From assembly GCA_015501595.1 (NCBI GenBank), contig JADNRX010000563.1:1-32960 (forward strand): a stretch of 32,960 nucleotides of DNA, given 5' to 3'. The DNA is from Hymenopellis radicata (taxonomy: Eukaryota > Basidiomycota > Agaricomycetes > Agaricales > Physalacriaceae). Under the pieces are notes generated by a model. It did no database searches and was not told where the DNA came from. It worked only from the letters and a program-made list of their open reading frames with translations. The stretch's first letter is position 1. Each line of letters begins with the position of its first letter. The translations under genes were made by a program, and so were the position numbers. Of the stretch, positions 9,668 to 19,603 are shown piece by piece.

Positions 9668-9681
9668 GAGATATATATCTC
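9668..9681. repeat. 14-bp perfect palindrome
   Basis: GAGATATATATCTC reads identically on both strands. It lies just beyond the LINE fragment, next to the small hairpin CCGAC-TATAG-GTCGG (9648-9662). It could mark the 3' end of the LINE, but no tail repeat or target duplication was found. Confidence 0.5.
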
Positions 9682-10303
9682 TGATCTAGTGCCCAGAGGT
9701 TCGCTGGGACCTTCTTAAATGCGGAGATATCCCGCGTGTGCTCAGTCACTAGCTAGGTGAAAATCGGGTCTCGCCCCCCATAACATTTCCACAAACGGCT
9801 GTTCCTCATTGGGACCTTGTGCCGTTTCTACCTACTTACCAACCTACAACTACATACATGAAGTACTAGGCCTAGGGCTCACCTCACCTTGACCTCGCCT
9901 CGCGGCAATACTACTAGTACTCTGTTCTTAATATTTCAAGCCTGATGAAAATGCACTAAGAACAGCAGCTCTCCAGATGAACATCGTGCACTGCACCCAC
10001 GGCGATGGCAGATATCCGGTGCACAACGGTCCGACCCTCCCCATCCCAACTCGAGATCCAAACGAATTGTCCTAGGTGAAATTGGCCGTGAGTATTTTCA
10101 GACTCCGGGGCAAGTCTTAGACTCTCAACTTTCAAGACGCTATCCCTTGTACTGGATGGATTGAACCCCATAACGCAAAACCCGAAGGTAAATAACAATT
10201 ACTAGATCTGCTGACGGCAGGCACAAACCTCGATGGACAGACAATTAACATCCACTCGAAACAGATTCATAGACAATTGGACAATTATCCACTATGACCC
10301 CGG
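9682..10303. other. Unassigned stretch
   Basis: No gene is recognised. A short minus-strand open frame at 9956-10198 has no motif or splice support. Confidence 0.3.
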
Positions 10304-10322
10304 TTTACCAATCAATACGCTG

Positions 10323-10384
10323 GGCTGCTAGCTGCCATGCCGAACGCTAGCTGCCATGCCGGGCGCTAGCTGCTAGCTGCCCGA
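10323..10384 (+). repeat. GCTAGCTGCC short repeat array at element left end
   Basis: Four imperfect units based on GCTAGCTGCC(ATGCCG) occur within about 60 bp, 20 bp inside the element's left end. Copy 2 (32011-32082) has the same array with a different unit arrangement, so it changes in length between copies. Subterminal arrays like this often bind transposases; that is inference. Confidence 0.6.
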
Positions 10385-10818
10385 TTGGCTGAGTCAGCCC
10401 GCTACCTCGTCCTTCATTATCGCGGCCATCTTCTTGTATTCTCTGTACCCCACTGATTCTGTTTCTAATCGCGCAACAGCGCAACTTACGCGTGTTCCCC
10501 ATTTTATTCTCTCTTGCCGTCATATCCTGCGGTCTGGAAACGCGTACCACGCGTCCTGAGGCATTCGGGCCCTGTCAATGCTCAGAAACGACGTCAACTC
10601 TGAACGTCGCTTGCCGTTCGGCATCCCATACCACGTACTGCGTTTCCCGCCCCACGTCGCCCGTTTATCCTCCATGGAAGTTTTCCTCGCCGACGTCGGC
10701 AACGACACCGGCCTCTCGCGTCGTCAATCTCAAGAGCCGAATCAGGATATCTCATCGTTTTTCACCCATCCATCACTTCCTTTCCCTGTCAACCTCGCAC
10801 ACTTTTGCTGCTTGCAAT

Positions 10819-11648
10819 ATGTCAAGTATATTTGATAAGCCTGTTGGACGACCGCTCGGGAGCAAAGATGGCCCTCGCGATCCAAATGCGCCGCGAAGAG
10901 GTCGACCACCGAAGGCGGCTCGTACGTCGTCTTTGTCTTGAATTTTTTTTTTTCTGTTCTTATTCTTAGTAACAGAGTCATCGAATGTCGCTGCCGTACA
11001 ACAAGCTGAAGACGCTGACGATGAATTCGAACACGAGTTTTCAGATATTTCTGGGGATAATTGGGCCGAGTTGGAGCGCTGAGAAGCGACACGCCAAAAG
11101 AGCAGAAAGTCTTGCTCGTACGCGTAAGTTTTGATCTTGTCTACGTTCCTAACTAGAAGTTTAGTCTTTTGCAGGTGAAGCAAAGCGGACCGCCGAGGAG
11201 TCTGCACATCGACGACGCCTTGAAGTGCTGCAAGCCGCTCGTGATAATCCTCAGTCCCGTAAGTGTCGACTAGTCTTCTGATGAATTTGTGCTCATGCTT
11301 TTCTTAGTTCCATTCTTCAACCATATCCCCGGATTCTCATTCGACAGCGGTTCCAGTTGGCAGTAACCAAGACCCTGCAGACGATGATGATCTGGACTCG
11401 CTTTGCCTGAACACAACAATATTAATGACATGACCATTTCGGACAACACTGAGAGCACAGGACGGGTTGACAGAAAGCGTCGCTGTGAGGTTCCCAAAGA
11501 GCAGAGACAACGCAATGTCTGTCGATGCCGACGTTGCAAGAACACGACGTGTCCCGGGAACAGTGGTGTAGCGAAGTGCTCACTGCCATGTGTAGCATGC
11601 CAGGAATGCGGGGGGCATGGATGATGTTTGTCCTTCGGGCACAGACAA
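10819..11648 (+). pseudogene. Element protein, AT-hook-like N-term, Cys-rich C-term (broken)
   Basis: Exon 1 begins MSSIFDKPVGRPLGSKDG and has two GRP-type basic motifs (VGRPLGSK and RRGRPPKAA) resembling AT-hooks, which bind the minor groove of AT-rich DNA. Later exons follow small introns as in copy 2. Exon 2 has lost about 8 bases compared with 32639-32660, which makes GAG CGC TGA and ends the reading. A further insertion near 11358 adds another stop. The last part (11403-11624) reads RKRRCEVPKEQRQRNVCRCR, then CKNTTCPGNSG and CSLPCVACQECGG, a Cys cluster like those at the C-terminus of several fungal transposon proteins. A run of six G at 11610-11615 seems to shift the frame before a plausible end (MDDVCPSGTDKG...). 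I do not know which transposon family it belongs to. Confidence 0.65.
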
Positions 11649-11913
11649 GGGGAGAATCTGCGAGGAATGAATGTTCGCATAAAAAACTCGTAGTATACAG
11701 TATAAAATTTAAAAACCTATACAAATCAGATACCTTTCAATGTCCAGCGACGAGTACTGTCTGGTATGGACACATACGAGTCCTGGATGTGAGCGAGGGA
11801 GATGTGGCGGCAATGGTTAGGGTCGCGCCGAGGTGGCCGGTACGGATTACCTAAACTTCCCTCTTTTTCCTTTTTTTCTTTCTTCTTTTTCTGGTCAGAT
11901 ACCCAGCGTATTG

Positions 11914-11965
11914 AGTGGTAAACCTGGACCCCAGACCGGGTTGAAGTCACCGTGCCGCCGGGTGA
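11914..11965 (+). repeat. CACTA element left terminal inverted repeat (diverged)
   Basis: GACCGGGTTGAAGTCACCGT followed by GCCGCCGGGTGA aligns with the reverse complement of 17349-17383. Identity is imperfect, and the extreme terminus seems altered or lost. Confidence 0.5.
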
Positions 11966-12160
11966 CAGTCACCATTTCCTAGGTTTTCAAGTCCTGGCAC
12001 GGTGAATCTGAATTAGGTGAATTTCACTTCGTCTTGGGGTGGACTTTATTTCACTTGGATTCGAGGTTGATTCCACTAGAGCTTTTCCACCCTTCAGATC
12101 AACCCGTCACCTTTACTTTGTTTTCAGGTTGTAATCAAGTAAATCAGAATAACCATGTTT

Positions 12161-15100
12161 TCATTCATCCGGTACGTAGTACGATCGTTGTAAGGTACCG
12201 CTACGGTCTAAAATCGCCCAACGTTGCGGACGGGCGCCAGGAACAGGAGGAATACGGCCAACAACGCACTGCACAGCACTCATATCAACCACTTCGTGGC
12301 GCCCCATCTTTGTATAAACTGGAACTTCGCGGGTATGAAGCTTCCGAAGAGTCGTCTCGCACCGGTGGATATGAGCCAGCAGGAGAACCTGTTCCTCTTC
12401 GAGTTCGAGTTCCGGTATGGGCGGTAAATGCACAACAAGAATGTTCTCCAGTTGTCCAAAGAACATCTGAGGGTGAAACTGCGGTTTGCGACGCGGAAAG
12501 CGTGCATTTATGTCAACGAGGAGATCGTACTATAGATCAATTAGTAACTAGATGATATTATTGGAGTAGAAACATACCCGAATGAATGTGGCATCACGTC
12601 GATCGTCTGCCAGACTCGACATCAATGCGGCGGCTTTCATGTCGTCGCCGCCTCCCAGACGCCGTACGGTAGCCCACTGATGTACATCATCAGGAGTGTA
12701 ATGAGACCGAATCGTGGCAATCTCGGCGTCAAAGCGTGTCGCCAGGCAGATGAGAATCTTCTCGTGAATGTCGGGTGCAATGTCGCGTCGTTGTGGAGGC
12801 AAAAGAACGCACGAAGAATCTAGAATGAATACTCAGCGTGTGCATTACAGGAGTTATCACACTTACAGTCTGGATGAGAGAAAGTATTTTTTGGTAGCTG
12901 ATGTAACTTTCGCAGGCGTGGTCGTTTCAGTGTCTCCTCGAGTCCATACGTGACTTTGATCTGTGAGAGCTGAGCCGACAGGGTAACATAGTTGTCGATA
13001 GAAGCAAATGGGTAGTGGCGGCTCTTGATGGCTGGCTGTAAGCGCCCGCAGTAACGTTCCGTAGGAAAGGCCCAATATGCCCACATAGGACCCACAATCT
13101 CAATCATGTCGGCGATATGAAGGATGACGTGTATTGTCAGCGGGCACATGCGCGCACGATCCGGATTGTTTTGATAGTAAAGCCTATGAATATTATCAGC
13201 ACGCGCTTCGACAACTGAACAGACCGTTCGTACTCAAGAACCCAGTCCTTACACCCGGTGCGGATTTTCCGAATGTCCTCGCGAGAGATTTCATACTGCA
13301 AACAGAGCTCGACGATGTCGACAAGATCAATGAAATGCTTGTAGTAGATTGGTCGAGGAAAACGATTTTCGAGCAGAACGGGGGCAAGATGAAGCATCCA
13401 GAACGACCAAGAATCCGCCGTTGTTGCCTGCTTATCATCTGCAACATTAGGCGGATTCGCGGAGAAGGCAGAGGGAATGTGTGGCCCGCAGCGCGCCGTA
13501 GCAGCACCAATTTCTTCCCAGACCTTCTCTTTAAACTCGCATTCGCCCGTGCCCATATCCATTCCCTTGAATTGGCCGGTCCATAGCAGTGCGAGATTCT
13601 TCATAACATTCTCGTAGATGAGGTGCATGAAATCGTAAGGGAAGGACAGGGGAAAGATGATAGAAGAGAGATTGAAGAAGATCGAGCGGCCTTTAATGCC
13701 GTACTTCGTTGCGAGTTCCTTCGACCGCGTCTCCGTGGAAGCGAACTGAACCTCGTCTGCTTGTCGCTTGAACTCGTCCTCCGTTCGCAAAGGTAGGTTG
13801 AGTGGATCGTAGCGCTTAACGCGTGAAGGATCGGCTAAAACATCCGGATGACGAGATCGATCCAGAGGAACATAGTAGGTTCGTCCGTCTGGCTCCTGTA
13901 CCCCATTAATATTGCACAGGCGACAAGGTCGCACGCCGTTATGGCCGGTCATGCGAGACGCGAGGGAAACGGCAGGAATGTCGCCGAAAACCAACATAAG
14001 GTATGCGTGCAGAGCAAAGACTTCGCCGGTTGAGACGTCGAATGCACGGACACCTTTGGCCAGCTGCATAAGCTCCTGAACCAAGGGCCAAGCAAAGGAG
14101 TCAAAGTCCTTGGGCTTCTTAGGGCCTGGAATGACACCGACACACAAGATGTGCTCGAGATGGAAGCGGATGTCTGGCGGAAGATTGTAATTATAGACCA
14201 AGAGCGGCCAACAAGTCTTCTTGCGACGGCGCCAAGGTGCGAAACCATCTGTGGAAAGGCCGAGAGCAATATCGCGCAAGAACTCGAAGTGCGAATATGG
14301 CAGTTCGACACCGTTAATGGTGACTCGCGTCTGAAAGAATGACATTAATTAACCATTGGTTCATATTGAATATAGACCTCACCTGTTGAAGTTGATCATA
14401 AAGCTTTCCATCGAAAACATCCTGGACATGATCCGGGTCCTTCTTGAAAGTAGCGCGATACTTCAGCTTGTCGACCATGGACATACTGCGAAAGAAGCCA
14501 ACGAGGCGAGGAATAAGAGGAACATAGGTGAATTGCTTTCGCGCTCGTTTTCCGTCTGCTCTGTAGCGTTCCTCGTTGCAGTACGGACACTGCTTCTCGT
14601 CGGCGTGAGGTCCTACGAAGCAGCAGCACGAGTTCACACAGCAGTCATACGGGATAGGACGAAACTTGGCAAGCCACTCGGCGCGAGCCTTGGTAACCTT
14701 CCACGTCGACAGCTCTTCATCATCGAAAACCCAAGGCTGATCGTCGAAGGCCTCGTCTGTCAGATGGTGGTCGAGTTTATGCGCGAAGCGCTTGAGAAGT
14801 GTGATTTCGTCGTCTGTGAGTTCTTGGCCTGGCGATGGTAGCACATTAGTATATGTATACTAATAAATGTGAAACAACTCACCGAAGTCGGCCAATTCTT
14901 GTCGTCCAACTCGCCACCAAAATCAACAGAAACCCCCTCTGCAGTTCTGAGATCCTCGTCGACTCCGTCTGGATCGTCATCTTCATCATCACTGTCCGGC
15001 GCATCCTCAACAGTAACCCGGCGTGGAGGATTCATGATCGGCAAAGGTGCACGGAATGCCGGAGCGTTATCTCGATGGTCGTCAATATCCATGCCAGGAG

Positions 15101-15461
15101 GAAATGGCGGCGCATCGTCATTGAAAGGTGCAGGCGCTGGTGGAGATGGCGGCCGTGAATGGAGGGACGGAGATGGGACATTCAGAGCTTGAATTGCTGG
15201 CTCAGCATCGCTGCCAAAGCCGTCGTCGCTGGGGAAGCCGTCATCATGACTGTCGACATCCATAGTATCAGAAGGGGCATCATCATCGTCAATGGTTCGA
15301 ATAGGCTTGGGTAAGGAAGGCAAAGTGACTGAAGGCTGAATGTGGCCGTCGCGATGCCGTTTGAGGGCGCCAACTGTAACACGACCGCCGCAGATGGAAC
15401 AGGTCGTCTTCGCATTGCGGGGGTCCTTCTTGACCTTTCGGCGTCGTCCGGGACCCGACAT
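12161..15461 (-). CDS. Tnp2-family transposase (CACTA/EnSpm-like), six exons
   Basis: Proposed exons run 15461-14883 (3' limit uncertain), 14828-14383, 14330-13225, 13183-12867, 12819-12578 and 12529-12161, about 1,010 residues. Introns are 41-54 nt with GT...AG. The N-terminus has CSICGGRVTVGALKRHRDGH, a C2H2-like finger, followed by an acidic Pro/Asp-rich linker. Then come VNSCCCFVGPHADEKQCPYC, TRVTINGVELPY, DIALGLSTDGFAPW (likely first catalytic Asp), PGPKKPKDFDSFAWP, GDIPAVSLASRMTGH then CRLC, and PYDFMHLIYENVMKN, all in the order of the fungal Tnp2 transposase family. C-terminal blocks are MCPLTIHVILHIAD, YWAFPTERYCGRL and FFGQLENIL. Frames join at introns 2-5. At intron 1 the strong GTGAGT donor (14882) puts exon 2 out of frame, whereas a weak donor at 14917 would keep it. 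It should cut at the element ends in the nucleus. It may be intact or carry one frameshift. Confidence 0.85.
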
Positions 15462-15707
15462 CGTATAATGTGAGATACAAGGGAGCGCGGGTATTGCAGG
15501 GGTCGGAAAAAGAGAAAAATAACAAGTCCAGCCGTTTTATAGCTGCGGTCAGGTGAAAGTCACGAGCGAGTCTGTTGAATGATAAACAAACGGTTTGAAA
15601 ACACCGCCACATTTCAAATACCTTTTGGTTCAAATACCAACGTCGCAACCAACCATCCTTATCTCTTACCCATTCCTACCTTCCGCTGCCAACAGGCCTT
15701 TTCCAAC
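15462..15707. promoter_or_regulatory. Bidirectional promoter region of the CACTA element
   Basis: These 246 bp separate the divergent start codons of the transposase (minus) and the accessory gene (plus), so both promoters and 5' leaders must lie here. No clear TATA box was identified. TATAAT-like bases at 15464-15470 lie only just upstream of the minus start. Confidence 0.5.
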
Positions 15708-16901
15708 ATGTCGCCGATTCGCACTGCTTCCACACTGTCCCGGCCTACAGATCCGACACAGGCTGCGGCTAACAGCACTGGTGCTCGCTCTCGAGGCCAA
15801 GGAGACAGGAACGGGGCCACCACCCAAGGCAACAAGTCTAGTACGTCTCTGAGCATCCAATCATGCGATAGAGTCGCTAAACTTTCACAGAGAACACCGG
15901 AGGACGCAAGAGGAAGTCGACGACCAGTACGTATCAACACATCGTCTAGTCGTTAAGAGTGTTGAACATGTTTAGATGCTACACGCGGTCACGGTACCGG
16001 GAACCAGCCAAGTGAGGCTGGACAACAGCACGGCAACGATCCAGCACGCCCTCCCTTGGTACCGACCTCTAATGGGAATGCCGCCGCCGCCGCCGATGGA
16101 AGTGACGCCGCCGCTGAAGCTAGGGCGGCCGAACTTGCTAGGCTAAAAGGTCAGTACTATTTAATTCCTACTACAAACACGTTTACTGACCAGATAAAAG
16201 CACAAATCGATCAGCTTCTCCAGAACGGTGCCGCTTCCAATGGCCAGAGCGCGCCTCAGAACGCCAGCACGACTCAGAACGGCGCGCAGAACGCGAACAG
16301 TGCAAACAGCTCGCCTGTCCAGAATGCCACGGCCATCCAAGTCATCAACAAGCCCAGAGGAGAGCCAAGTAATGGCAGGACAGGATATTGTCTGCAAGAC
16401 GAGATGCAAATGGACGACGATATCCAGTACAACGAGTTCCTGGTAAGTGGTCAAGAGTGTTCGCGTTTGTTGTTGTTGACAAGCCATCATTACCTTTCTC
16501 CTTCAGGCCTCCATTCGCCGCAACGCTGCTCGCGCCGGTATCGATTATGGACGTTCTTTCAAGAATCAAGAGCTTTCAGTCATTGACAATGTCTGCAAGC
16601 TGGTACGTGGATGCTATGTCAATGAGTGATGCAATCTGACAGTTTCCAGTGTGTCAAGGAGAACCCATACCTCACGAAGCGGCGCTTTCCCAACTACTGG
16701 CCTCTCACGGCGGCTCTCAAGGTTCATATCGCGAATGCCCGCAAGTACCGCAAAAGGAGAGTGACAGAGTACGAGCAGGAAGGCGGTCAGGATGATAGTG
16801 ACCGCGAGAACAACGATGTCGACCGCGAGAACAACGATGTCGACCGCGAGAACAACGATGTCGACCGCGAGAACAACGACGTCGACCCCGAAATCGCGTA
16901 G
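15708..16901 (+). CDS. CACTA accessory protein, six exons, low-complexity
   Basis: Exons 15708-15840, 15891-15926, 15976-16149, 16201-16442, 16507-16602 and 16650-16901 keep one frame and give 310 residues. The 16200 acceptor is preferred over 16193 because it preserves the frame. The protein starts MSPIRTASTLSRPTDPTQAA, has a basic GGRKRKSTT patch, an Ala-rich stretch, an Asn/Gln/Ser-rich middle, then a folded-looking C-terminus: IRRNAARAGIDYGRSFKNQE, VCKL, CVKENPYLTKRRFPNYWP, KVHIANARKYRKRR. It ends in four DRENNDV units. CACTA elements often carry a second DNA-binding protein that helps the transposase; that role is inferred from its place in the element. I recognise no named domain. Confidence 0.75.
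16800..16883 (+). repeat. 21-bp tandem repeat x4 inside accessory gene
   Basis: Four copies of GACCGCGAGAACAACGATGT plus C are nearly identical (one T-to-C change in the last copy). They encode DRENNDV repeats just before the stop. The unit is a multiple of three, so copy-number change would keep the frame. Confidence 0.9.
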
Positions 16902-17348
16902 ACCGCCGAGCTCTCTCAAGATACGTCTCATAACATTATTTGCTACCTTACAGACTCACGTTCCGGACTGTCGACGTGCTATATTCATTATTCTATCCAT
17001 TCGGTGCATCGCGAGGTCGCGTCCAGCCCAATTTCTATCGACATTTCTACTTTATATACCGGTTACAATACACTCAGTTTTACCTTGTCAAAGGAGTGAA
17101 TCTCTAGTGTGAACTTCACCTGTAATCAAGCTGAAATCACCCCAGAAACACGGGTATCTTGCACTCAGAAAGCCGCTGAGATTCACTCGAAAGACGGTTG
17201 AAAATCCGCGACAAGGTGAATAATTCCCCAAGTAGCCCACCGGTTTAAAAACACAATTATCACTAGCTTTTGACCCGCCTTCAATTCGGTACAGCATCAC
17301 CCGGTCAACGAGTGACTCTCACTGTTTTACGACCAGAATACCGAGTTA

Positions 17349-17399
17349 ATTCCACCCCCTCGGACACGGTGGAATCAACTTGGTCGGCGGCTTACAGTG
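17349..17399 (-). repeat. CACTA element right terminal inverted repeat
   Basis: Read inward on the minus strand this end starts CACTGTAAGCCGCCGACC and continues AAGTTGATTCCACCGTG. CACTG is a recognised variant of the CACTA terminus. It is the better preserved of the two ends. Confidence 0.6.
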
Positions 17400-17521
17400 A
17401 TCGTGGCAGAAAACAATTGCTATTGTATCCAGCCTGAGTCATTCATGCTTCAGTCCCACATTATTGTTCATGGCTGTGGTATAATTGACAGAGGGTGGGG
17501 GGTTAAGCGTACACAATTATC

Positions 17522-18931
17522 ATGACATCCTCTAGCTCTTACACAGCAAAGTACTCCCTCCACGGTCACTTCGGCCGCGTTCTCTGCCTGTCCACTTCGG
17601 AGGATGGCCGCTTGCTCGCTACTGGAGGTAGGCTCAAACATTTGTAAAATTACTGGGGCATTTACACTTACTTAGGAATTGACGGGACCAAGATTTGGTG
17701 CCTTCAAGCGATGCAACTTCTTCATGAGATTCCAAGTTTTGGAATTCGTGGGGCCACTACTGAGGTTTGCTGGATTCGACGTGATGATAACCCCGAAGTC
17801 GAGCTTCTCGCATACGGCACACAGTGCGGTTTTGTCATATTTCTGCGTAGATCGCAGACGGTTAGTACTTGTTTAGTGAGGTCATTGAACTCGTTCTTAC
17901 TCTCACACAGACTGTGTTCACGGAATTCCACGTCGCGCAGATTCACGATCCTAGTGAAATCACAGGCATCGCTTACAGCTGCTCTAGCAACCGCGTGGCT
18001 ATGGTTAATGTCAAGGGCTCCGTTGTGACCATGAGCATCGATCCAGTCACCATGCAACCCAGTCTTCATGGAGGCTGGTGTGTTGTCGTAGCTGATTGTA
18101 TGCCTGGTGGTGTGGCGTTCAACACCGAAAGAGATATAATGGTATTCGGCACTTACGATGGCATGTAAGTATCGATTAACAGTGTGTGCTGATAGCCTCT
18201 GATTTCAAGTAGTCACGTCTTACACAACAGCAATGGCGCGCTCATGAAGACCCAAAACCTAGGAACAACCATGTACGTAGACGACTTTGCATGGTGAATG
18301 ATTACTTACATACTTACAGTGGGAAGGTCTCTTCTGATTCCGTGAAGAATCTGTTTTGCACAGATACCATGACGGAAGGGTTGACTCTGCACCGCATGAG
18401 TGATGCCGCGCAGGTCGGTTCTTTTCCCATTCCCAAGGACCGCATCAAGATCGCTGCACCTATTGGCGTCACCTTCGGAGAGGGCTGTAAAATAGTTGTG
18501 GCTGGCAGCGATCACGGACTACTGTACATATTCGATCTCAGAACCGGCAGCCTCCTGGAAAGGTTGAAGGTAACGGAGGGAGCCTGGATTCAGGCGGTAA
18601 CGGTGAGTTCTTGTCACGATTATGAATATAGTGATACTAGTACTTACAAACTAGTACTAAGACTACTCACGTCAACGGTATACCGGCCGTCATAGCAGGA
18701 TGCTCGGCAACGGATGACCATCCAAGCGACGTGATCGTGTTTCTGAAAGATACTGCCCCCTCTGGGAGTAGCCCCATAGTCCGTGGTAACAGGCAACTCA
18801 GGCATTTTCGCAAGGTGCTTGATATACTGACCATCGCAGTCGTTGCCGCGGCAGCTCTTACAGCCATGTATCAGAACTGGGGATTCTTCCAGCAGGGTTG
18901 GAAGCAAGATGGAAATATGGTGGCGGCGTAG
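17522..18931 (+). CDS. WD40-like protein with C-terminal membrane anchor, intact
   Basis: Six exons (17522-17627, 17676-17860, 17911-18164, 18231-18272, 18320-18602, 18662-18931) sum to 1,140 nt, giving 379 residues without a stop. The start is the first ATG (MTSSSSYTAKYSLHGHFGRV), followed by the WD40-type blade CLSTSEDGRLLATGGIDGTK and IWCL. Further weak blades include ITGIAYSCSSNRVAMVN, GVAFNTERDIMVFGTYDG and CKIVVAGSDHGLLYIFDLRT. Near the end, RHFRKVLDILTIAVVAAAAL is a basic stretch leading into a hydrophobic helix, followed by a short tail (MYQNWGFFQQGWK), so the propeller is probably tail-anchored to a membrane. WD40 propellers are protein-binding scaffolds. The acceptor at 18661 was chosen because only it keeps the frame. 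Expanded WD40 families are common in agaricomycetes; partner and role are unknown. The start codon lies 123 bp from the CACTA right end. Confidence 0.85.
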
Positions 18932-19330
18932 AATGAATTGGCATCAGTAGATAACAGGTTGTTCAGAATGCACAAGTTCACGTATCAAGTCCGTCGAAAG
19001 CACTAGATTGCAATGGACGAGGTGGTCGCCCTCCGTTGGCTTCGAACCAAGATGTGAGCTCGGGCGAATCGTTGTGACCGAGCGGGGTAATGGGTGTCTG
19101 TACATGACCCCATGAGCTGGGAATATATAACATGAGAACAATACACGTAGGAGGGAGGTAAAGCTGGAATGGATCTGAGATTTCTCGGGCAGGATCTACG
19201 ACATATGACAAGGAAACAGGACGCCATCACCTCTCAAACTCTGGATCATCAATGACAACAGTCATCTCCCCAACCCCTCAAGGTCTGCTTCATCCACCCT
19301 CCTCCAAACTATCCACCCGAGCTGAGGGTG
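18932..19330. other. Intergenic, no feature recognised
   Basis: This 3' flank of the WD40-like gene holds only short unsupported open frames on the minus strand. Confidence 0.4.
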
Positions 19331-19603
19331 TTAGTGGCCATAAACGATCGCGTTAGGCCCGCACCGATTCACATATTTCGAGATGTCCATCCTCTTCGAT
19401 AGATCCAGCCGCTTCTCTCGCGGTTCCCCCACCTTGTCAGACTCGACTGCATGATCGCTCTCGTCTTCGCTCGCTTCATCCTCATCAACAGACATGACTT
19501 CTGAGTCACTGGGGTCCTCCTCCGGCGATGAATAGCTCCAGTTGGGAGGAGAGGGAGGTCGACGAGGACGCGCGCGGTGAGCGGCAAGAGGGACGAGAAG
19601 CAG
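19331..19603 (-). pseudogene. Acidic coding remnant or terminal exon (unrecognised)
   Basis: One minus-strand frame is open for about 90 codons and has coding-like composition: RRPPSPPNWSYSSPEEDPSD, then SEVMSVDEDEASEDESDH and KRLDLSKRMDISKYVNRCG, ending at the TAA at 19331-19333. The frame is closed upstream by a TGA at 19604-19606, beyond which the same frame reads MNTLSIDGQSYRSVSGLS, so the TGA may be a mutation or lie in an intron. No family is recognised. Ser/Asp/Glu runs are typical of disordered nuclear proteins, but they are also cheap to produce by chance. Confidence 0.3.

Larger units (their letters stand above)
10304..11690 (+). mobile_element. Repeated element, copy 1 (AT-hook/Cys-rich gene)
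   Basis: From TTTACCAATCAATACGCTGG at 10304 onward the sequence matches the element starting at 31993 in the same orientation, through promoter, exons and introns, as far as the window edge allows (about 970 bp compared). Relative to copy 2 it carries about 135 extra bases near 10590-10725 and small indels. The shared left boundary is sharp: flanking bases differ immediately before it. The right boundary is not known, because copy 2 is cut off; 11690 is a guess placed after the Cys-rich coding end. No terminal inverted repeat was found. Confidence 0.65.
11914..17399. mobile_element. CACTA/EnSpm-like DNA transposon (Tnp2 type), near complete
   Basis: The element holds a minus-strand Tnp2-type transposase and a divergent plus-strand accessory gene between related ends. 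The right end read inward (from 17399) starts CACTGTAAGCC and continues GACCAAGTTGATTCCACCGT; the left end (from about 11914) reads GTGGTAAACC and continues GACCGGGTTGAAGTCACCGT. The core match is clear, but the outermost bases of the left end do not match CACTG. Similar GGTGAA and TTGATTCCAC motifs occur subterminally at 11935-12110 and 17100-17380. No target duplication was found. CACTA elements move by cut and paste and make 2-3 bp duplications. The length of about 5.5 kb suits two genes plus ends. The outer limits are uncertain by tens of bases. Confidence 0.7.

Noticed and set aside
10742..11207. Minus-strand frames rich in basic and serine residues over the repeated element
   Set aside because: They are mirror readings of the plus-strand exons and introns, and recur for the same reason at 32269-32921.
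13134..14033. Plus-strand frames opposite the transposase
   Set aside because: These are antisense shadows of the well-supported minus-strand Tnp2 exons.
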